Positions 9,634 through 18,624 of a stretch of 64,000 nucleotides of DNA are shown here, piece after piece. The stretch is from the NCBI RefSeq assembly GCF_030818895.1, contig NZ_JAUTBA010000001.1:5394001-5458000 (forward strand), given 5' to 3'. The DNA comes from Sphingobacterium zeae. Its GTDB lineage: Bacteria > Bacteroidota > Bacteroidia > Sphingobacteriales > Sphingobacteriaceae. Within the stretch, counting starts at the first letter, position 1. Each line of letters starts with the position of its first letter. The position numbers and the translations under genes were made by a program. A model generated the notes under the pieces. The model was not told where the DNA came from. It did not search any database and saw nothing but the letters and a program-made list of their open reading frames with translations.

Positions 9634-10905
9634 CTAATCTAAATTTAAGTCTTTAATCTTTCTATACAAAGTTCTTTCAGAAATTCCCAACTCTTGTGCA
9701 GCAGCTTTACGTTTACCACGGTGTTTTTTCAACGCCTTCTTGATTAAATCAGATTCCTTATCTACAAGTGATAAAGATTCTTCCACCTCTTCTGCATCCT
9801 GCAGATAGTCATCCTTTGAAACCGGATTTTTCAGCACATTTGCAGCATTTGCCGGCGAATGTATCGTCAAAGTCGGTGTTGTATAATTTTCCGGCTCCGA
9901 TTTCAAATGTGGCTCAATCTCTTGATACAATTGATTAATGTATGGAGAATTTTGATCAAACGTGCTAGAATCAACGCCCTTCTGAATTAATTCAACCACC
10001 AGTTTTTTCAGATCAACCATATCTTTCTTCATATCAAATAAAACTTTATACAGCAAATCTCTTTCTGAAAAATCCTCCTTCCCCCCATTATTTGACGGAA
10101 CTACTGCTGGGAGGCTCGTCCGGGATTCATTGGGCAAATAATTTTGAAGCGTATACGCATCTACAACACGTTCTTTCTCCAAAACAGCAATTTGTTCGGC
10201 AACATTTTTCAGTTGACGCACATTTCCAGGCCAACTATAGTTGCGTAGCATATTCTGAGCATCGTCCGTCAGTTGCACGCCCGGAGTACGGTACTTTTCA
10301 GAAAAGTCCACAATGAACTTACGAAATAACAAGTTGACATCTTCAGGACGCTCACGCAAAGAGGGCACACGTAAGGGTACAGTATTTAAACGATAATAAA
10401 GATCTTCGCGAAATCTACCTTTTTGTACAGCTTCAAAAACATTCACATTTGTAGCGGCAACTACACGAACATTTGTTTTCTGCACTTTGGATGACCCGAC
10501 CCTTATATACTCACCGGACTCCAGCACACGTAACAATCGTGCTTGCGTACCCAAAGGTAACTCACCAACCTCATCTAAAAAAATCGTTCCACCGTCAACG
10601 ACTTCAAAATAACCCTTTCGAGCTTCATGCGCACCCGTAAAAGAGCCTTTTTCATGACCAAATAACTCGGAGTCAATAGTTCCTTCTGGTATAGCCCCAC
10701 AGTTGACCGCAATAAAGGGGCCATGCTTACGTGAACTCAATTGATGGATAATATGCGAAAAAACTTCTTTACCACTACCACTCTCACCTTGTATTAATAC
10801 GGAAATATCTGTCGGAGCCACTTGCCGCGCAATATCAATTGCCCGATTCAACAATGGCGAATTACCGATAATTCCAAATCTATTCTTTATATCTTGGTTA
10901 TCCAT
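9634..10905 (-). CDS. Sigma-54-dependent transcriptional activator without sensor domain
   Basis: A 423-residue protein consisting of an AAA+ domain and a Fis-type DNA-binding helix-turn-helix. Walker A is GESGSGKE (40-47). The sigma-54 contact loop reads GSFTGA (87-92) instead of the common GAFTGA. Walker B is TIFLDE (107-112). The HTH is at about 386-423 (RKAAAQELGISERTLYRKI). There is no N-terminal receiver, PAS or GAF domain, as in PspF, so control must come from a partner protein or expression level. It sits 36 bases after miaB and just before lptE, which hints at a role in envelope-related expression. Targets are unknown. Confidence 0.92.
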   Translation of the reverse strand: MDNQDIKNRFGIIGNSPLLNRAIDIARQVAPTDISVLIQGESGSGKEVFSHIIHQLSSRKHGPFIAVNCGAIPEGTIDSELFGHEKGSFTGAHEARKGYFEVVDGGTIFLDEVGELPLGTQARLLRVLESGEYIRVGSSKVQKTNVRVVAATNVNVFEAVQKGRFREDLYYRLNTVPLRVPSLRERPEDVNLLFRKFIVDFSEKYRTPGVQLTDDAQNMLRNYSWPGNVRQLKNVAEQIAVLEKERVVDAYTLQNYLPNESRTSLPAVVPSNNGGKEDFSERDLLYKVLFDMKKDMVDLKKLVVELIQKGVDSSTFDQNSPYINQLYQEIEPHLKSEPENYTTPTLTIHSPANAANVLKNPVSKDDYLQDAEEVEESLSLVDKESDLIKKALKKHRGKRKAAAQELGISERTLYRKIKDLNLD

Positions 10906-10941
10906 AAATTTCCGGTTGGAAATAAAATAATCTAAGTTAGC

Positions 10942-12378
10942 TTAATCAACAATTTTTCCTAACAGCGTCGCAGAAGTACATGATTCAACAAGCACATTCA
11001 CATAGTCACCTTGTTTAAATCGAGGATCTATTGGAAAAACAACTAATGCATTTTGGTCGTTACGTCCACAAAAATCGAACTCAGATCGTTTTGAAAATCC
11101 TTCAATGAGTACCTTACAGACTTTCCCAACAAATTGTTGATAACGATACAAACTATGATCGCGTTGTTTATTGATAACTTCCGTCAAACGCCGTTTTTTA
11201 ATATCTTCAGGAATATCATCTGCATATCTTTTCGCCGCCAATGTGCCCGGTCTTTCCGAATAAGCAAACATATAAGCGAAATCATATTTCACATAGTCCA
11301 TCATAGAAAGTGTATCCTGATGTTCTTCTTCCGTTTCCGTGCAGAAACCAGTAATGACATCGGTAGAAATAGCACATTCCGGTATAATACGACGAATTGC
11401 ATCGACACGCTCCATATACCACGCGCGATCATACGTACGGTTCATCAATTCCAATACTCTGGAATTCCCGGACTGTACGGGCAAGTGAATATAATTACAG
11501 ATATTTTCATGTGATGCTATCGCATACAATACCTCATCTGTAATATCTTTTGGATGAGAAGTTGAAAAACGAACACGCAGAAGTGGGCTGATTTCTGCAA
11601 CCATCGTAAGCAAAGTAGCAAAAGTGACAGTTTCGCTAGGAACATCGCCTTCTGCTACTGGAGCAGTATATTTATAGGAATCGACATTTTGTCCTAACAA
11701 CGTAACTTCCTTATAGCCCGCATTAAAAAGATCTTGAGCTTCCTGCACAATAGACTGCGGATCACGACTACGTTCGCGGCCCCGTGTGAAAGGAACAACA
11801 CAGAAAGAACACATATTATCACAACCGCGCATAATTGAAATAAAAGCGGTGACGCCATTTGAATTCAAACGAACTGGATTGATATCAGCATAGGTTTCCT
11901 CTCTTGATAATAAAACATTTACGGCTTTAGCGCCATCGTCAACCTGATCAATCAAATTAGGCAAATCACGATAAGCATCTGGCCCCACCACAACATCAAC
12001 CAATTTTTCTTCTTCCAAAAACTTCGACTTTAGACGCTCGGCCATGCACCCTAATACACCAACGATCATTCCAGGATTCTTTGCTTTAGCAGCTTCAAAC
12101 TCCTTTAACCGGTTACGAACGCGTTGTTCGGCATTCTCGCGGATCGAACAGGTATTAATAAAAACAACATCAGCTTCCTGATAATTCTTGGTCGTCTCAA
12201 ATCCTTTATCCAACAAAATAGAAGCAACAATCTCACTATCCGAAAAATTCATCTGGCAACCGTAACTTTCAATATAAAGTTTACGTCCAGTACTTAAAGT
12301 CGGATCCTGTTCCAATAATAATGCCTCACCCTGACGAGATTCGTCGTGTTCCTTCGTGGTATGTGTTAAATCTAGCAT
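10942..12378 (-). CDS. miaB: tRNA-2-methylthio-N6-dimethylallyladenosine synthase MiaB
   Basis: A 478-residue radical-SAM methylthiotransferase. The N-terminal MTTase domain carries the auxiliary [4Fe-4S] ligands Cys41 (YGCQMNFSD), Cys77 (NTCSIRENA) and Cys111 (LGCMAERL). The radical-SAM CxxxCxxC is C186/C190/C193 (RGCDNMCSFC). A TRAM domain closes the protein. MiaB adds a methylthio group to i6A37 of tRNAs that read UNN codons. It is the first gene of the miaB-secG operon, with a good -7 box at 12487-12494. Confidence 0.97.
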   Translation of the reverse strand: MLDLTHTTKEHDESRQGEALLLEQDPTLSTGRKLYIESYGCQMNFSDSEIVASILLDKGFETTKNYQEADVVFINTCSIRENAEQRVRNRLKEFEAAKAKNPGMIVGVLGCMAERLKSKFLEEEKLVDVVVGPDAYRDLPNLIDQVDDGAKAVNVLLSREETYADINPVRLNSNGVTAFISIMRGCDNMCSFCVVPFTRGRERSRDPQSIVQEAQDLFNAGYKEVTLLGQNVDSYKYTAPVAEGDVPSETVTFATLLTMVAEISPLLRVRFSTSHPKDITDEVLYAIASHENICNYIHLPVQSGNSRVLELMNRTYDRAWYMERVDAIRRIIPECAISTDVITGFCTETEEEHQDTLSMMDYVKYDFAYMFAYSERPGTLAAKRYADDIPEDIKKRRLTEVINKQRDHSLYRYQQFVGKVCKVLIEGFSKRSEFDFCGRNDQNALVVFPIDPRFKQGDYVNVLVESCTSATLLGKIVD

Positions 12379-12486
12379 AGCTCGCTATTCAATAGAATGT
12401 AATTTTTATTATTTAATGAAGTCAACCCAGGCAGAAATCCATAATTTGATGAATTAATTTCCCACCAACGTTTGTTTCAAAGATTA

Positions 12487-12526
12487 CAAAGTTAGAAATT
12501 TAAATCCATATAATGACAGTTTGTCA
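12487..12526 (-). promoter_or_regulatory. miaB operon promoter with TGACA palindrome
   Basis: On the minus strand a perfect -7 box TAACTTTG lies at 12487-12494. Nineteen bases upstream of it is the palindrome TGACAGTTTGTCA (12514-12526), in the place where a -33 TTTG would be expected. A further TGTGACA copy lies just upstream (about 12548-12554). The promoter call is by motif; the palindrome as an operator is an inference. Confidence 0.55.
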
Positions 12527-12610
12527 GACAGAAATATGGTTTATGATTTGTCACATTTTAGGGCGAAACAAATCACATTGGAAATTTTCGCCCGCTTTAT
12601 TCTACCCCAA

Positions 12611-12641
12611 AAAAAAAGCGTTGATAAACTCAACGCTTTTT
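12611..12641 (-). terminator. Terminator after the OmpA-family gene
   Basis: AAAAGCGTTGA pairs with TCAACGCTTTT around a short loop. Reading on the minus strand, it follows the OmpA gene and runs into a T tract. The 315-base gap 12379-12693 holds this terminator and the miaB promoter and no gene. Confidence 0.85.
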
Positions 12642-12693
12642 ATGATTAAACATCAAATAGCACAAATCAGAAAGACTAACGTCTTAAATCGAG

Positions 12694-13383
12694 TTATTGT
12701 CCTGCTTGTTGCTTCGCTTCTTTTTTCATTTGATCACCCGCGACGATGACGATCTCTACCCGACGGTTTTGCGCACGTCCAGCTTCTGTATCATTACTTG
12801 CAATCGGCTCAGAGAAATTTCTGCCTTCTGTACGGATACGTGATGAAGCCAAACCTTTGGATACTGCAAAAGCACGCACTGAATTCGCACGGTCCAAAGA
12901 TACCTTTTCATTTGCAGCCAGTGTTCCAACGTTATCGGTATGTCCGATAACCAAAATTTCAGTACCCTGTTCTTTATTCAATGTAGTAACCAAATTTGCA
13001 ATATTATCTTTGGCAGATGCCTTAAGGTCTGATTTATTAAAGTCGAATAAAATACCTGAGTCAAACTTAACTACGATACCTTCTGCAGACTGCGTCACTT
13101 CGGCTCCTTCAACAGTTTTCGAGATCTCGGCTGCTTGCTTATCCATTTTTTTACCAATCAATACACCAGCAGCACCACCAATTGCAGCACCGGCCAAAGT
13201 ACCAATTGCCGTATTACCGGCTTTACCCCCGATTAATGCACCCAATGCACCACCGGCAACACCACCAATGACTCCCCCTTTAGTTGCATTATTCGTATTT
13301 TGAATGGTAGAACAACTTCCAAATAACATAGCTGAGGTTGCAACCGTCAAACCAAATACAGCCAATTTTCTATTCATTTTCAT
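12694..13383 (-). CDS. OmpA-family lipoprotein with glycine zipper
   Basis: A 229-residue protein: signal and lipobox at Cys24 (LFGSC), then a glycine-zipper stretch of about 45 residues (GGVIGGVAGGALGALIGG and similar), then a C-terminal OmpA peptidoglycan-binding domain with GHTDNVG and the NRRVEI motif near the end. It probably anchors the outer membrane to peptidoglycan. It is transcribed alone, with its own terminator. A -33/-7-like pair (TTG, 20 bases, TTAGTTTG) lies upstream with one mismatch. Confidence 0.93.
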   Translation of the reverse strand: MKMNRKLAVFGLTVATSAMLFGSCSTIQNTNNATKGGVIGGVAGGALGALIGGKAGNTAIGTLAGAAIGGAAGVLIGKKMDKQAAEISKTVEGAEVTQSAEGIVVKFDSGILFDFNKSDLKASAKDNIANLVTTLNKEQGTEILVIGHTDNVGTLAANEKVSLDRANSVRAFAVSKGLASSRIRTEGRNFSEPIASNDTEAGRAQNRRVEIVIVAGDQMKKEAKQQAGQ

Positions 13384-13550
13384 ATGTATGCGATCTAAGA
13401 CTTTATATTTAAACTAATACAGCTCTACTAAAATCAAACTAAGTGCCAAAAGATATTTTTATCAACTTTTTTGTTACCAAATAAGTAAAAAAGCGCTATT
13501 AAATTTCCTCTATGCAGTCAAAACGCTACATTATTTACTCATCTTTATTT

Positions 13551-13586
13551 AATAGAACATTAGCTATTAACACGAAATGTTCTATT
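13551..13586 (-). terminator. Possible terminator overlapping the stop of the carboxypeptidase-like-domain gene
   Basis: An 11-base inverted repeat (AATAGAACATT / AATGTTCTATT) at 13551-13561 and 13576-13586. The right arm overlaps the stop codon. The T tract is poor, so this is a weak call. Confidence 0.4.
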
Positions 13587-14334
13587 TCTCCTGTGTCTTT
13601 ACTTCAATATCTGGCAATAATGAGCCTTTAGGTCTCCCCTTCGCATCAAAATCTTCCATAGACTGTTGCACGTAATGCATCAAATCATATTGTCCCCAAT
13701 GTTCAGCGAGATCAAAAGATGGACGATAACGTATCATAAAAGCATCCAGCTCAGCACTATCCAGTTTCGTCAGATTCTTAACAGCTTCACGAGAAAAAAT
13801 ACGATCAACTTGTAACTCCTCTTTCTCTCTATCCATAAATCGTCCAAAGCGCTTCGCATTCTTAGCCTCTCGCCCAAAAAGATTATAAAGTGCAGTGGCC
13901 GGACTACCTAAATAAGTTCCAAACTTGTTTTTACCGCCATTATAAACACCCTTTCTGGAATAGTTATTCATAGCATCGTTTAATTCAGCTTCTTTTGTCT
14001 TCCTTTCCACAACGACAGTCTCCAATCGTATACCCTCTTGCAATTCCACATAAAACTCATTCAAATTGGTTAACACAGTCTTTACAGGCGAATACCCCAC
14101 CTTAGTGAAAGACAACGAATCTCCCACTGATGCGTCAATTGTAAAAACACCGAAAGAATTGGTCAGCGTTGATCTGTGCGTACGGAGATTGATTACCACC
14201 GCATCCCCAATGCGATTACCATTATCCTTTTGTAAAACCATACCCGAAACCTTCTGCTGTTGCTGAGCAGTAGCGCCGAAATAGGTAAATAAAAGTAAAA
14301 AAAAACCTACTATCTGTATCTGTAATATTTTCAT
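13582..14334 (-). CDS. Exported protein with carboxypeptidase-regulatory-like domain
   Basis: A 250-residue protein with a signal peptide (LQIQIVGFFLLLFTYFGATAQ) and then an Ig-like carboxypeptidase-regulatory (CarboxypepD_reg) domain (VSGMVLQKDNGNRIGDAVVI...LTNSFGVFTI...FTKVGYSP). The remaining ~130 residues are charged and helical and not recognised. The ATG at 14334 with a purine-rich GAGAGAT just upstream is preferred over an in-frame TTG at 14352. It is probably periplasmic or surface-exposed. Its role is unknown, and no partner gene is evident nearby. Confidence 0.82.
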   Translation of the reverse strand: MKILQIQIVGFFLLLFTYFGATAQQQQKVSGMVLQKDNGNRIGDAVVINLRTHRSTLTNSFGVFTIDASVGDSLSFTKVGYSPVKTVLTNLNEFYVELQEGIRLETVVVERKTKEAELNDAMNNYSRKGVYNGGKNKFGTYLGSPATALYNLFGREAKNAKRFGRFMDREKEELQVDRIFSREAVKNLTKLDSAELDAFMIRYRPSFDLAEHWGQYDLMHYVQQSMEDFDAKGRPKGSLLPDIEVKTQEK

Positions 14335-14529
14335 CCTATTATCTCTCTTCAATTATGCCAATTAGTTTTAGCTTACAGCAGTTTCATTGGATCCAATAGC
14401 ACATGCTCAAGATCGCATGCACAGTTATTTTCAATCGTATAAATTATATTTTATACGTTAGCTATTGACTAAAATTAATAATAGTTGGACACTTGTACTG
14501 TTAAAAAAGTTTAAATATTCTTATGTACG

Positions 14530-14928
14530 CTACTTGTAAGGATAAAAAACAAAATTGGCCCCTTCCGCAACCACAACAAACAAACACATAAAATCTTTAG
14601 CAGGTTTATAGTTCTGAATAAAGGACGATTTACGATCTTCCTGTATGATATCCTTCGAAACAAACTCTTCTAGGGTGGACGCATTAATTGTCCATTTTGT
14701 ATCCAGCTCCTTGCGATCCAATATAACCTCGCCAACAGAGACATCATGCTGATGAGCGATGAAAATGGGGTATTCAGAATACCCTTCTTCCACGATTTCC
14801 AACGCTACCTCGCGGATAGATTCACTATAAAAATCGAGATCGACCTGCAGGCTCTTTAATGGACTTTGTCCTGTAGATGTTGTATTTTCCCCTCTTGCAG
14901 ACCCTGCAAATAAATCTTCTACTTCCAT
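14530..14928 (-). CDS. Conserved protein of unknown function, 132 aa
   Basis: A 132-residue acidic soluble protein (MEVEDLFAGSARG...) without a signal peptide or membrane segment. It has a mixed alpha/beta look (LEIVEEGYSEYPIFIAHQ, VGEVILDRKELDTKWTINAS, DFMCLFVVVAEGANFVFYPYK). It starts 7 bases after the end of rlmD on the same strand, so it is probably co-transcribed with that rRNA methyltransferase. I do not recognise the family. Confidence 0.78.
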   Translation of the reverse strand: MEVEDLFAGSARGENTTSTGQSPLKSLQVDLDFYSESIREVALEIVEEGYSEYPIFIAHQHDVSVGEVILDRKELDTKWTINASTLEEFVSKDIIQEDRKSSFIQNYKPAKDFMCLFVVVAEGANFVFYPYK

Positions 14929-14935
14929 AATGGTA

Positions 14936-16348
14936 CTATAACTTTTTCAATTCCAATAAAACGACATTCTCAACATGTTGCGTATGCGGAAACATGTCCA
15001 CCGGTTTAATACGCTTTACCTCATATTTCTCCGCTAACAACAGAAGATCTCTCGCCTGCGTAGCAGCATTACAACTTACATATACGATACGCGGAGATTC
15101 CATTTCCAACAAACGTGCCACAACATCAGCATGCATTCCTGCACGTGGCGGGTCTGTAATCACCACATCAGGTTTACCATGTTCGGCAATGAAGGAAGGG
15201 GTCAAAACATCCTTCATATCTCCAGCGTAGAACTTTGTATTCGTAATATTATTGATGGATGAATTGACTTGTGCATCTTCAATAGCTGTAGGAACGTACT
15301 CTACACCCACAACTACTCGGGCTTGCTTAGCAACAAAATTTGCTATCGTACCAGCACCCGTATACAAATCATATACCAATTCATCGCCATTCAGACCGGC
15401 AAAATCACGGGTGATTTTATATAACTCATAAGCTTGCGCAGAATTCGTTTGATAGAAAGATTTAGGTCCAACTTTATACCGTAATCCTTCCATCTCTTCA
15501 TAAATGAAATCACGTCCGGCGTAGATATGTATGTCTTGATCAAAGATCGTATCGTTGCGTTTCTGATTGACAATATATAATAGCGAAGTGATTTGTGGAA
15601 ACTTTTCTTTGACATCATTCATCAGCAATTCGACCTGCCCCTCTTCCGGATAAGCAAAAACAACGATCACCATCATCTCGCCAGTAGAAGAAATGCGGAT
15701 AATCAAATTACGCAAAACACCTGTATGCTCACGCAAATCGTAGAAAGTAATGCCTTGGCCAAGTGCAAAATCACGAATTGAATTGCGAATTTCATTTGAA
15801 GGGTCTTCTTGCAGATGACAATGATCAATATCTAAAATTTTATCAAAACGTCCCGGCACGTGAAATCCCAAAGCATTCATTTCCAATACAGACGCATCTT
15901 CATCCACAGAAGTCAACCACTTTTTGTTTGAAAAAGTGTACTCTAATTTATTCCTATAATATTCCGTTTGCACCGACCCTAATATAGGTTCCATAGCAGC
16001 AGTATCAACCTTCCCAATACGCGATAAAGCATTATCGACAGACTGTTGCTTAAATTTCAATTGAGCATCATAGGTCATATGCTGCCACTTACATCCGCCA
16101 CAAACTCCAAAGTGCTCGCAAAAAGGATTTACACGATAGGATGAGGCTTCTTTTAAAGCAGTTACCCGAGCTTCTGCAAAATTCTTTTTCTTGCGCATAA
16201 GCTCCACGTCAACAACATCTCCCGGAACAGCTTTTTCAACAAACAAAACCAAATCTTCGGTTTTTCCAACACCTCTACCCTCTTCGGCAATATCAATGAT
16301 GGCAATATCTTTCAAGAACTTTTTATCTTGCGGAATTCTTCTACTCAT
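14936..16348 (-). CDS. rlmD: 23S rRNA (uracil-C5)-methyltransferase, RlmD/RumA family
   Basis: A 470-residue SAM-dependent enzyme. An N-terminal TRAM RNA-binding domain (about residues 10-68) is followed by the Fe-S cluster cysteines C77, C83 and C86 (FCEHFGVCGGCKW). The C-terminal Rossmann fold has YDLYTGAGTIANF and the catalytic Cys in VYVSCNAATQARDL. It methylates a uracil of 23S rRNA; the exact position is inferred from the family. The start is the ATG at 16348 (MSRRIPQ), six bases from a -7 box, rather than the upstream TTG at 16357. Confidence 0.93.
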   Translation of the reverse strand: MSRRIPQDKKFLKDIAIIDIAEEGRGVGKTEDLVLFVEKAVPGDVVDVELMRKKKNFAEARVTALKEASSYRVNPFCEHFGVCGGCKWQHMTYDAQLKFKQQSVDNALSRIGKVDTAAMEPILGSVQTEYYRNKLEYTFSNKKWLTSVDEDASVLEMNALGFHVPGRFDKILDIDHCHLQEDPSNEIRNSIRDFALGQGITFYDLREHTGVLRNLIIRISSTGEMMVIVVFAYPEEGQVELLMNDVKEKFPQITSLLYIVNQKRNDTIFDQDIHIYAGRDFIYEEMEGLRYKVGPKSFYQTNSAQAYELYKITRDFAGLNGDELVYDLYTGAGTIANFVAKQARVVVGVEYVPTAIEDAQVNSSINNITNTKFYAGDMKDVLTPSFIAEHGKPDVVITDPPRAGMHADVVARLLEMESPRIVYVSCNAATQARDLLLLAEKYEVKRIKPVDMFPHTQHVENVVLLELKKL

Positions 16349-16354
16349 AGGATG

Positions 16355-16362
16355 CAAAAATA
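16355..16362 (-). promoter_or_regulatory. -7 box of rlmD
   Basis: Minus-strand TATTTTTG fits TAnnTTTG exactly and ends 6 bases before the ATG at 16348, so the mRNA would be almost leaderless. No good -33 TTTG is seen. Confidence 0.5.
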
Positions 16363-16582
16363 CAATTTTTATAACGATTTTTCACCTGCACATTTTTTTT
16401 ATAAGCATTGATTACCACGACGATAAAGGAACTCTTCACGTACTACCGGCTTCGTATAGGGAATAATGGAGCAATCAAATATCGACGAACGTAAATAGGG
16501 AAAAAGCAAAGCACAAGAAAGGAACAACATTGAAAAAGGAGAGCGCCGGCCATTGGAGCAGCAATGACAGCGTTCACGAAAC

Positions 16583-17158
16583 TTATTGAACAGTTGCCTG
16601 AACAAGGTAAGGCAGGATTTCCTTCTGAAAGGAAATGAAATTTTTACGCACATCAGCATCCGAAACCGCAGTAAACGCAAATGAAAACACAATACTTTTA
16701 CTGGATTTAATCAGAAAGGTTAACTTCTCTTCACTAATCGCTTCATTAATTTTTTCATTTTGGATGAATGTACTTAAGAGCAGAAACTCCAAATCTTCTG
16801 AAAGCGTTTTTAGGTATTCCTGAGCATTCGCAGACTCCCGAATAAACTCCCATCCGATCAACTCATTGCAAACAGTATAGGTAAGTCGACTTACCCGCAA
16901 AATCGTAAAGCCCAAAAAGGAAGCCATATCATCTTCATATTTGGTCGTTTTTAAAATATCCTGCAAGCTCGCACGAAGATAGTCCATCAAGATGGCATGC
17001 AAAATCATTTCTTTGCTATCAAAATATTTGTACACAGTAGCTTTCGCTATGTTGGCCTTTTTCGCCAAAGTATTCACACTGGTCTTATGATAACCATTCT
17101 GACGAAAAAGCTCCCGTGCCGTTCTTTTTATTGATTCAATGATATGATCTGGTTCCAT
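16583..17158 (-). CDS. TetR/AcrR-family transcriptional regulator
   Basis: A 191-residue regulator. The N-terminal TetR helix-turn-helix is clear (TARELFRQNGYHKTSVNTLAKKANIAKATVYKYF, about residues 12-45). The C-terminal ligand and dimerisation part is divergent. It stands alone: pheS lies upstream on the same strand behind a palindromic terminator, and rlmD faces away from its 3' end. No transporter or enzyme gene is adjacent, so its target and effector cannot be guessed from context. Confidence 0.92.
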   Translation of the reverse strand: MEPDHIIESIKRTARELFRQNGYHKTSVNTLAKKANIAKATVYKYFDSKEMILHAILMDYLRASLQDILKTTKYEDDMASFLGFTILRVSRLTYTVCNELIGWEFIRESANAQEYLKTLSEDLEFLLLSTFIQNEKINEAISEEKLTFLIKSSKSIVFSFAFTAVSDADVRKNFISFQKEILPYLVQATVQ

Positions 17159-17211
17159 GTAATTTTATAATAGGCATATCGAATTTCAGCCACAAGAACA
17201 AAGACTAAAAA

Positions 17212-17259
17212 GCATCATATTATTCCCAGACTTCGTCATAATAGAGAATAATATGATGC
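17212..17259 (-). terminator. Perfect 14-base inverted repeat after pheS
   Basis: The arms GCATCATATTATTC (17212-17225) and its exact complement (17246-17259) enclose a 20-base loop. On the minus strand the stem is followed by TTTTTAG, so it can end pheS transcription. It also lies 54 bases upstream of the tetR start, so an operator role is a second possibility. Confidence 0.6.
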
Positions 17260-17281
17260 AATATTGGTTTTGAACATTAAT

Positions 17282-18322
17282 TTATATTAATTCCGTCTCA
17301 AATTGAGCTAAGAAACGAGTGTCGTTCTCAGAGAAAAGACGCAAGTCCTTAATTACATATTTCAGATTAGTGATACGTTCGATACCCATACCAAATGCAA
17401 AACCCGCGTATTTTTTACTATCAATACCACAATTATCCAGCACATTAGGGTCCACCATACCACAACCTAGAATCTCTACCCAGCCAGAGTATTTACACAG
17501 ATTACATCCAGCACCTTTACAAATGGTACAAGAAATATCCATTTCTGCCGAAGGCTCCGTAAAAGGAAAATATGAAGGACGGAAACGTACTTTAGTACCT
17601 TCACCGTACATTTCTTGGACAAAATGATATAAAGTTTGTTTCAAATCAGCAAAAGAGACATTTTCGTCTACATACAAACCTTCCACCTGATGAAAGAAAC
17701 AGTGCGCACGTGCCGAAATAGCCTCATTTCTATAAACACGACCCGGCATAATGGCACGGAACGGAGGTTGACCAGCTTCCATTAAACGTACCTGAACGGA
17801 AGAAGTATGCGTCCTTAAAGTAATATCATTACCTTCCTGTTTCTTAATAAAGAACGTATCTTGCATATCACGCGCAGGATGCTCAGGAGGGAAATTTAAG
17901 GCCGAGAAGTTGTGCCAGTCGTCTTCGATTTCTGGGCCTTCTGAAACAACAAAACCTAATTTCTTGAAAATTTCAACGATTTCTTTACGAACCAAGGAGA
18001 TTGGATGTCTAGATCCCAGCTGAAAACCCTGCCCCGGTAAAGTTAAATCGCCCTCAAACTGTTCGGATTTTTGCTTCTCTCCAGTTCCGAATTTTTCTTG
18101 TGCTTCCTTAAACGTATTTTCTGCCAACTGCTTAAATTCGTTCAACACTTTACCCAAAGTACGTTTCTCTTCAGGTGTAACCGTTTTGAATTCATCAAAA
18201 AGATTCTTCACAATCCCTTTGGAAACCAAAAACCTCAATCTGAAATTTTCTACATCGGCTGAAGAAGTTGGCGAAAATGCCTTAATTTCCTCAGTATACT
18301 GCGTAATTCTATCTTGCAACAT
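17282..18322 (-). CDS. pheS: Phenylalanyl-tRNA synthetase alpha subunit
   Basis: A 346-residue class II synthetase subunit. It has an N-terminal coiled-coil arm, motif 2 around PGRVYRNEAISARAHCFFHQVEG, and motif 3 GFAFGMGIERI. It pairs with PheT (not in this window) to charge tRNA-Phe. The start MLQDRITQYTEEI at 18322 is chosen: a perfect -7 box (TATGTTTG, 18331-18338) lies between it and the more upstream ATG at 18343, which therefore cannot be the start. The GCNLCKYSGW stretch adds the usual extra cysteines of bacterial PheS. Confidence 0.97.
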   Translation of the reverse strand: MLQDRITQYTEEIKAFSPTSSADVENFRLRFLVSKGIVKNLFDEFKTVTPEEKRTLGKVLNEFKQLAENTFKEAQEKFGTGEKQKSEQFEGDLTLPGQGFQLGSRHPISLVRKEIVEIFKKLGFVVSEGPEIEDDWHNFSALNFPPEHPARDMQDTFFIKKQEGNDITLRTHTSSVQVRLMEAGQPPFRAIMPGRVYRNEAISARAHCFFHQVEGLYVDENVSFADLKQTLYHFVQEMYGEGTKVRFRPSYFPFTEPSAEMDISCTICKGAGCNLCKYSGWVEILGCGMVDPNVLDNCGIDSKKYAGFAFGMGIERITNLKYVIKDLRLFSENDTRFLAQFETELI

Positions 18323-18330
18323 AATTAAAG

Positions 18331-18338
18331 CAAACATA
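18331..18338 (-). promoter_or_regulatory. -7 box of pheS
   Basis: Minus-strand TATGTTTG fits TAnnTTTG exactly, 8 bases upstream of the ATG at 18322. It decides the start codon. Confidence 0.55.
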
Positions 18339-18464
18339 GCCAAAATTTCGTCGAAAAAGAAAATTTATGGACATTCGCCCATCATGAACAAAACATCAGC
18401 TTTAGATAACTAAAAAAAGAAATGTAGCCATTTACGCTGTACGAGTAGTCAAAATGCATTATAA

Positions 18465-18494
18465 ACAAAAAAAAGCAGACTCATTTGCCTGCTC
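18465..18494 (-). terminator. Terminator after ssb
   Basis: On the minus strand AGCAGGC pairs with GTCTGCT (one wobble) around AAATGA, followed by a run of T. It lies beyond the out-of-frame LPF tail, so the tail would be on the ssb transcript. Confidence 0.7.
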
Positions 18495-18556
18495 CTCTAA
18501 ATATCATCGATTGATTACCAAAGTCAAGTTTTTACATAAACATCACTTTTTACAGA

Positions 18557-18624
18557 TTAAAATGGTAAAGGATTATCCTCTTGGTCATTTTCGGTAAAGT
18601 CAACTTCAACTTCTTTATCTTCCA
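18557..18624 (-). other. Out-of-frame remainder of ssb: acidic tail ending DNPLPF
   Basis: Read in the +1 frame after 18625, this stretch encodes VEDKEVEVDFTENDQ followed by EDNPLPF and a stop at 18557. That is the conserved acidic SSB tip that binds partner proteins. It is separated from the ssb frame by one surplus base in the AAAAGGG run at 18625-18631. Confidence 0.9.

Noticed and set aside
12746..13303. 185-residue plus-strand frame opposite the OmpA gene
   Set aside because: It lies entirely within the well-supported OmpA-family gene on the other strand and has repetitive Ala/Pro content mirrored from the glycine zipper.
13440..13470. Sigma-54-like TGGCAC-N5-TTGA before the OmpA gene
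   Set aside because: The -12 GC is replaced by GA, so the key dinucleotide is missing; a housekeeping-type box overlaps the same place.
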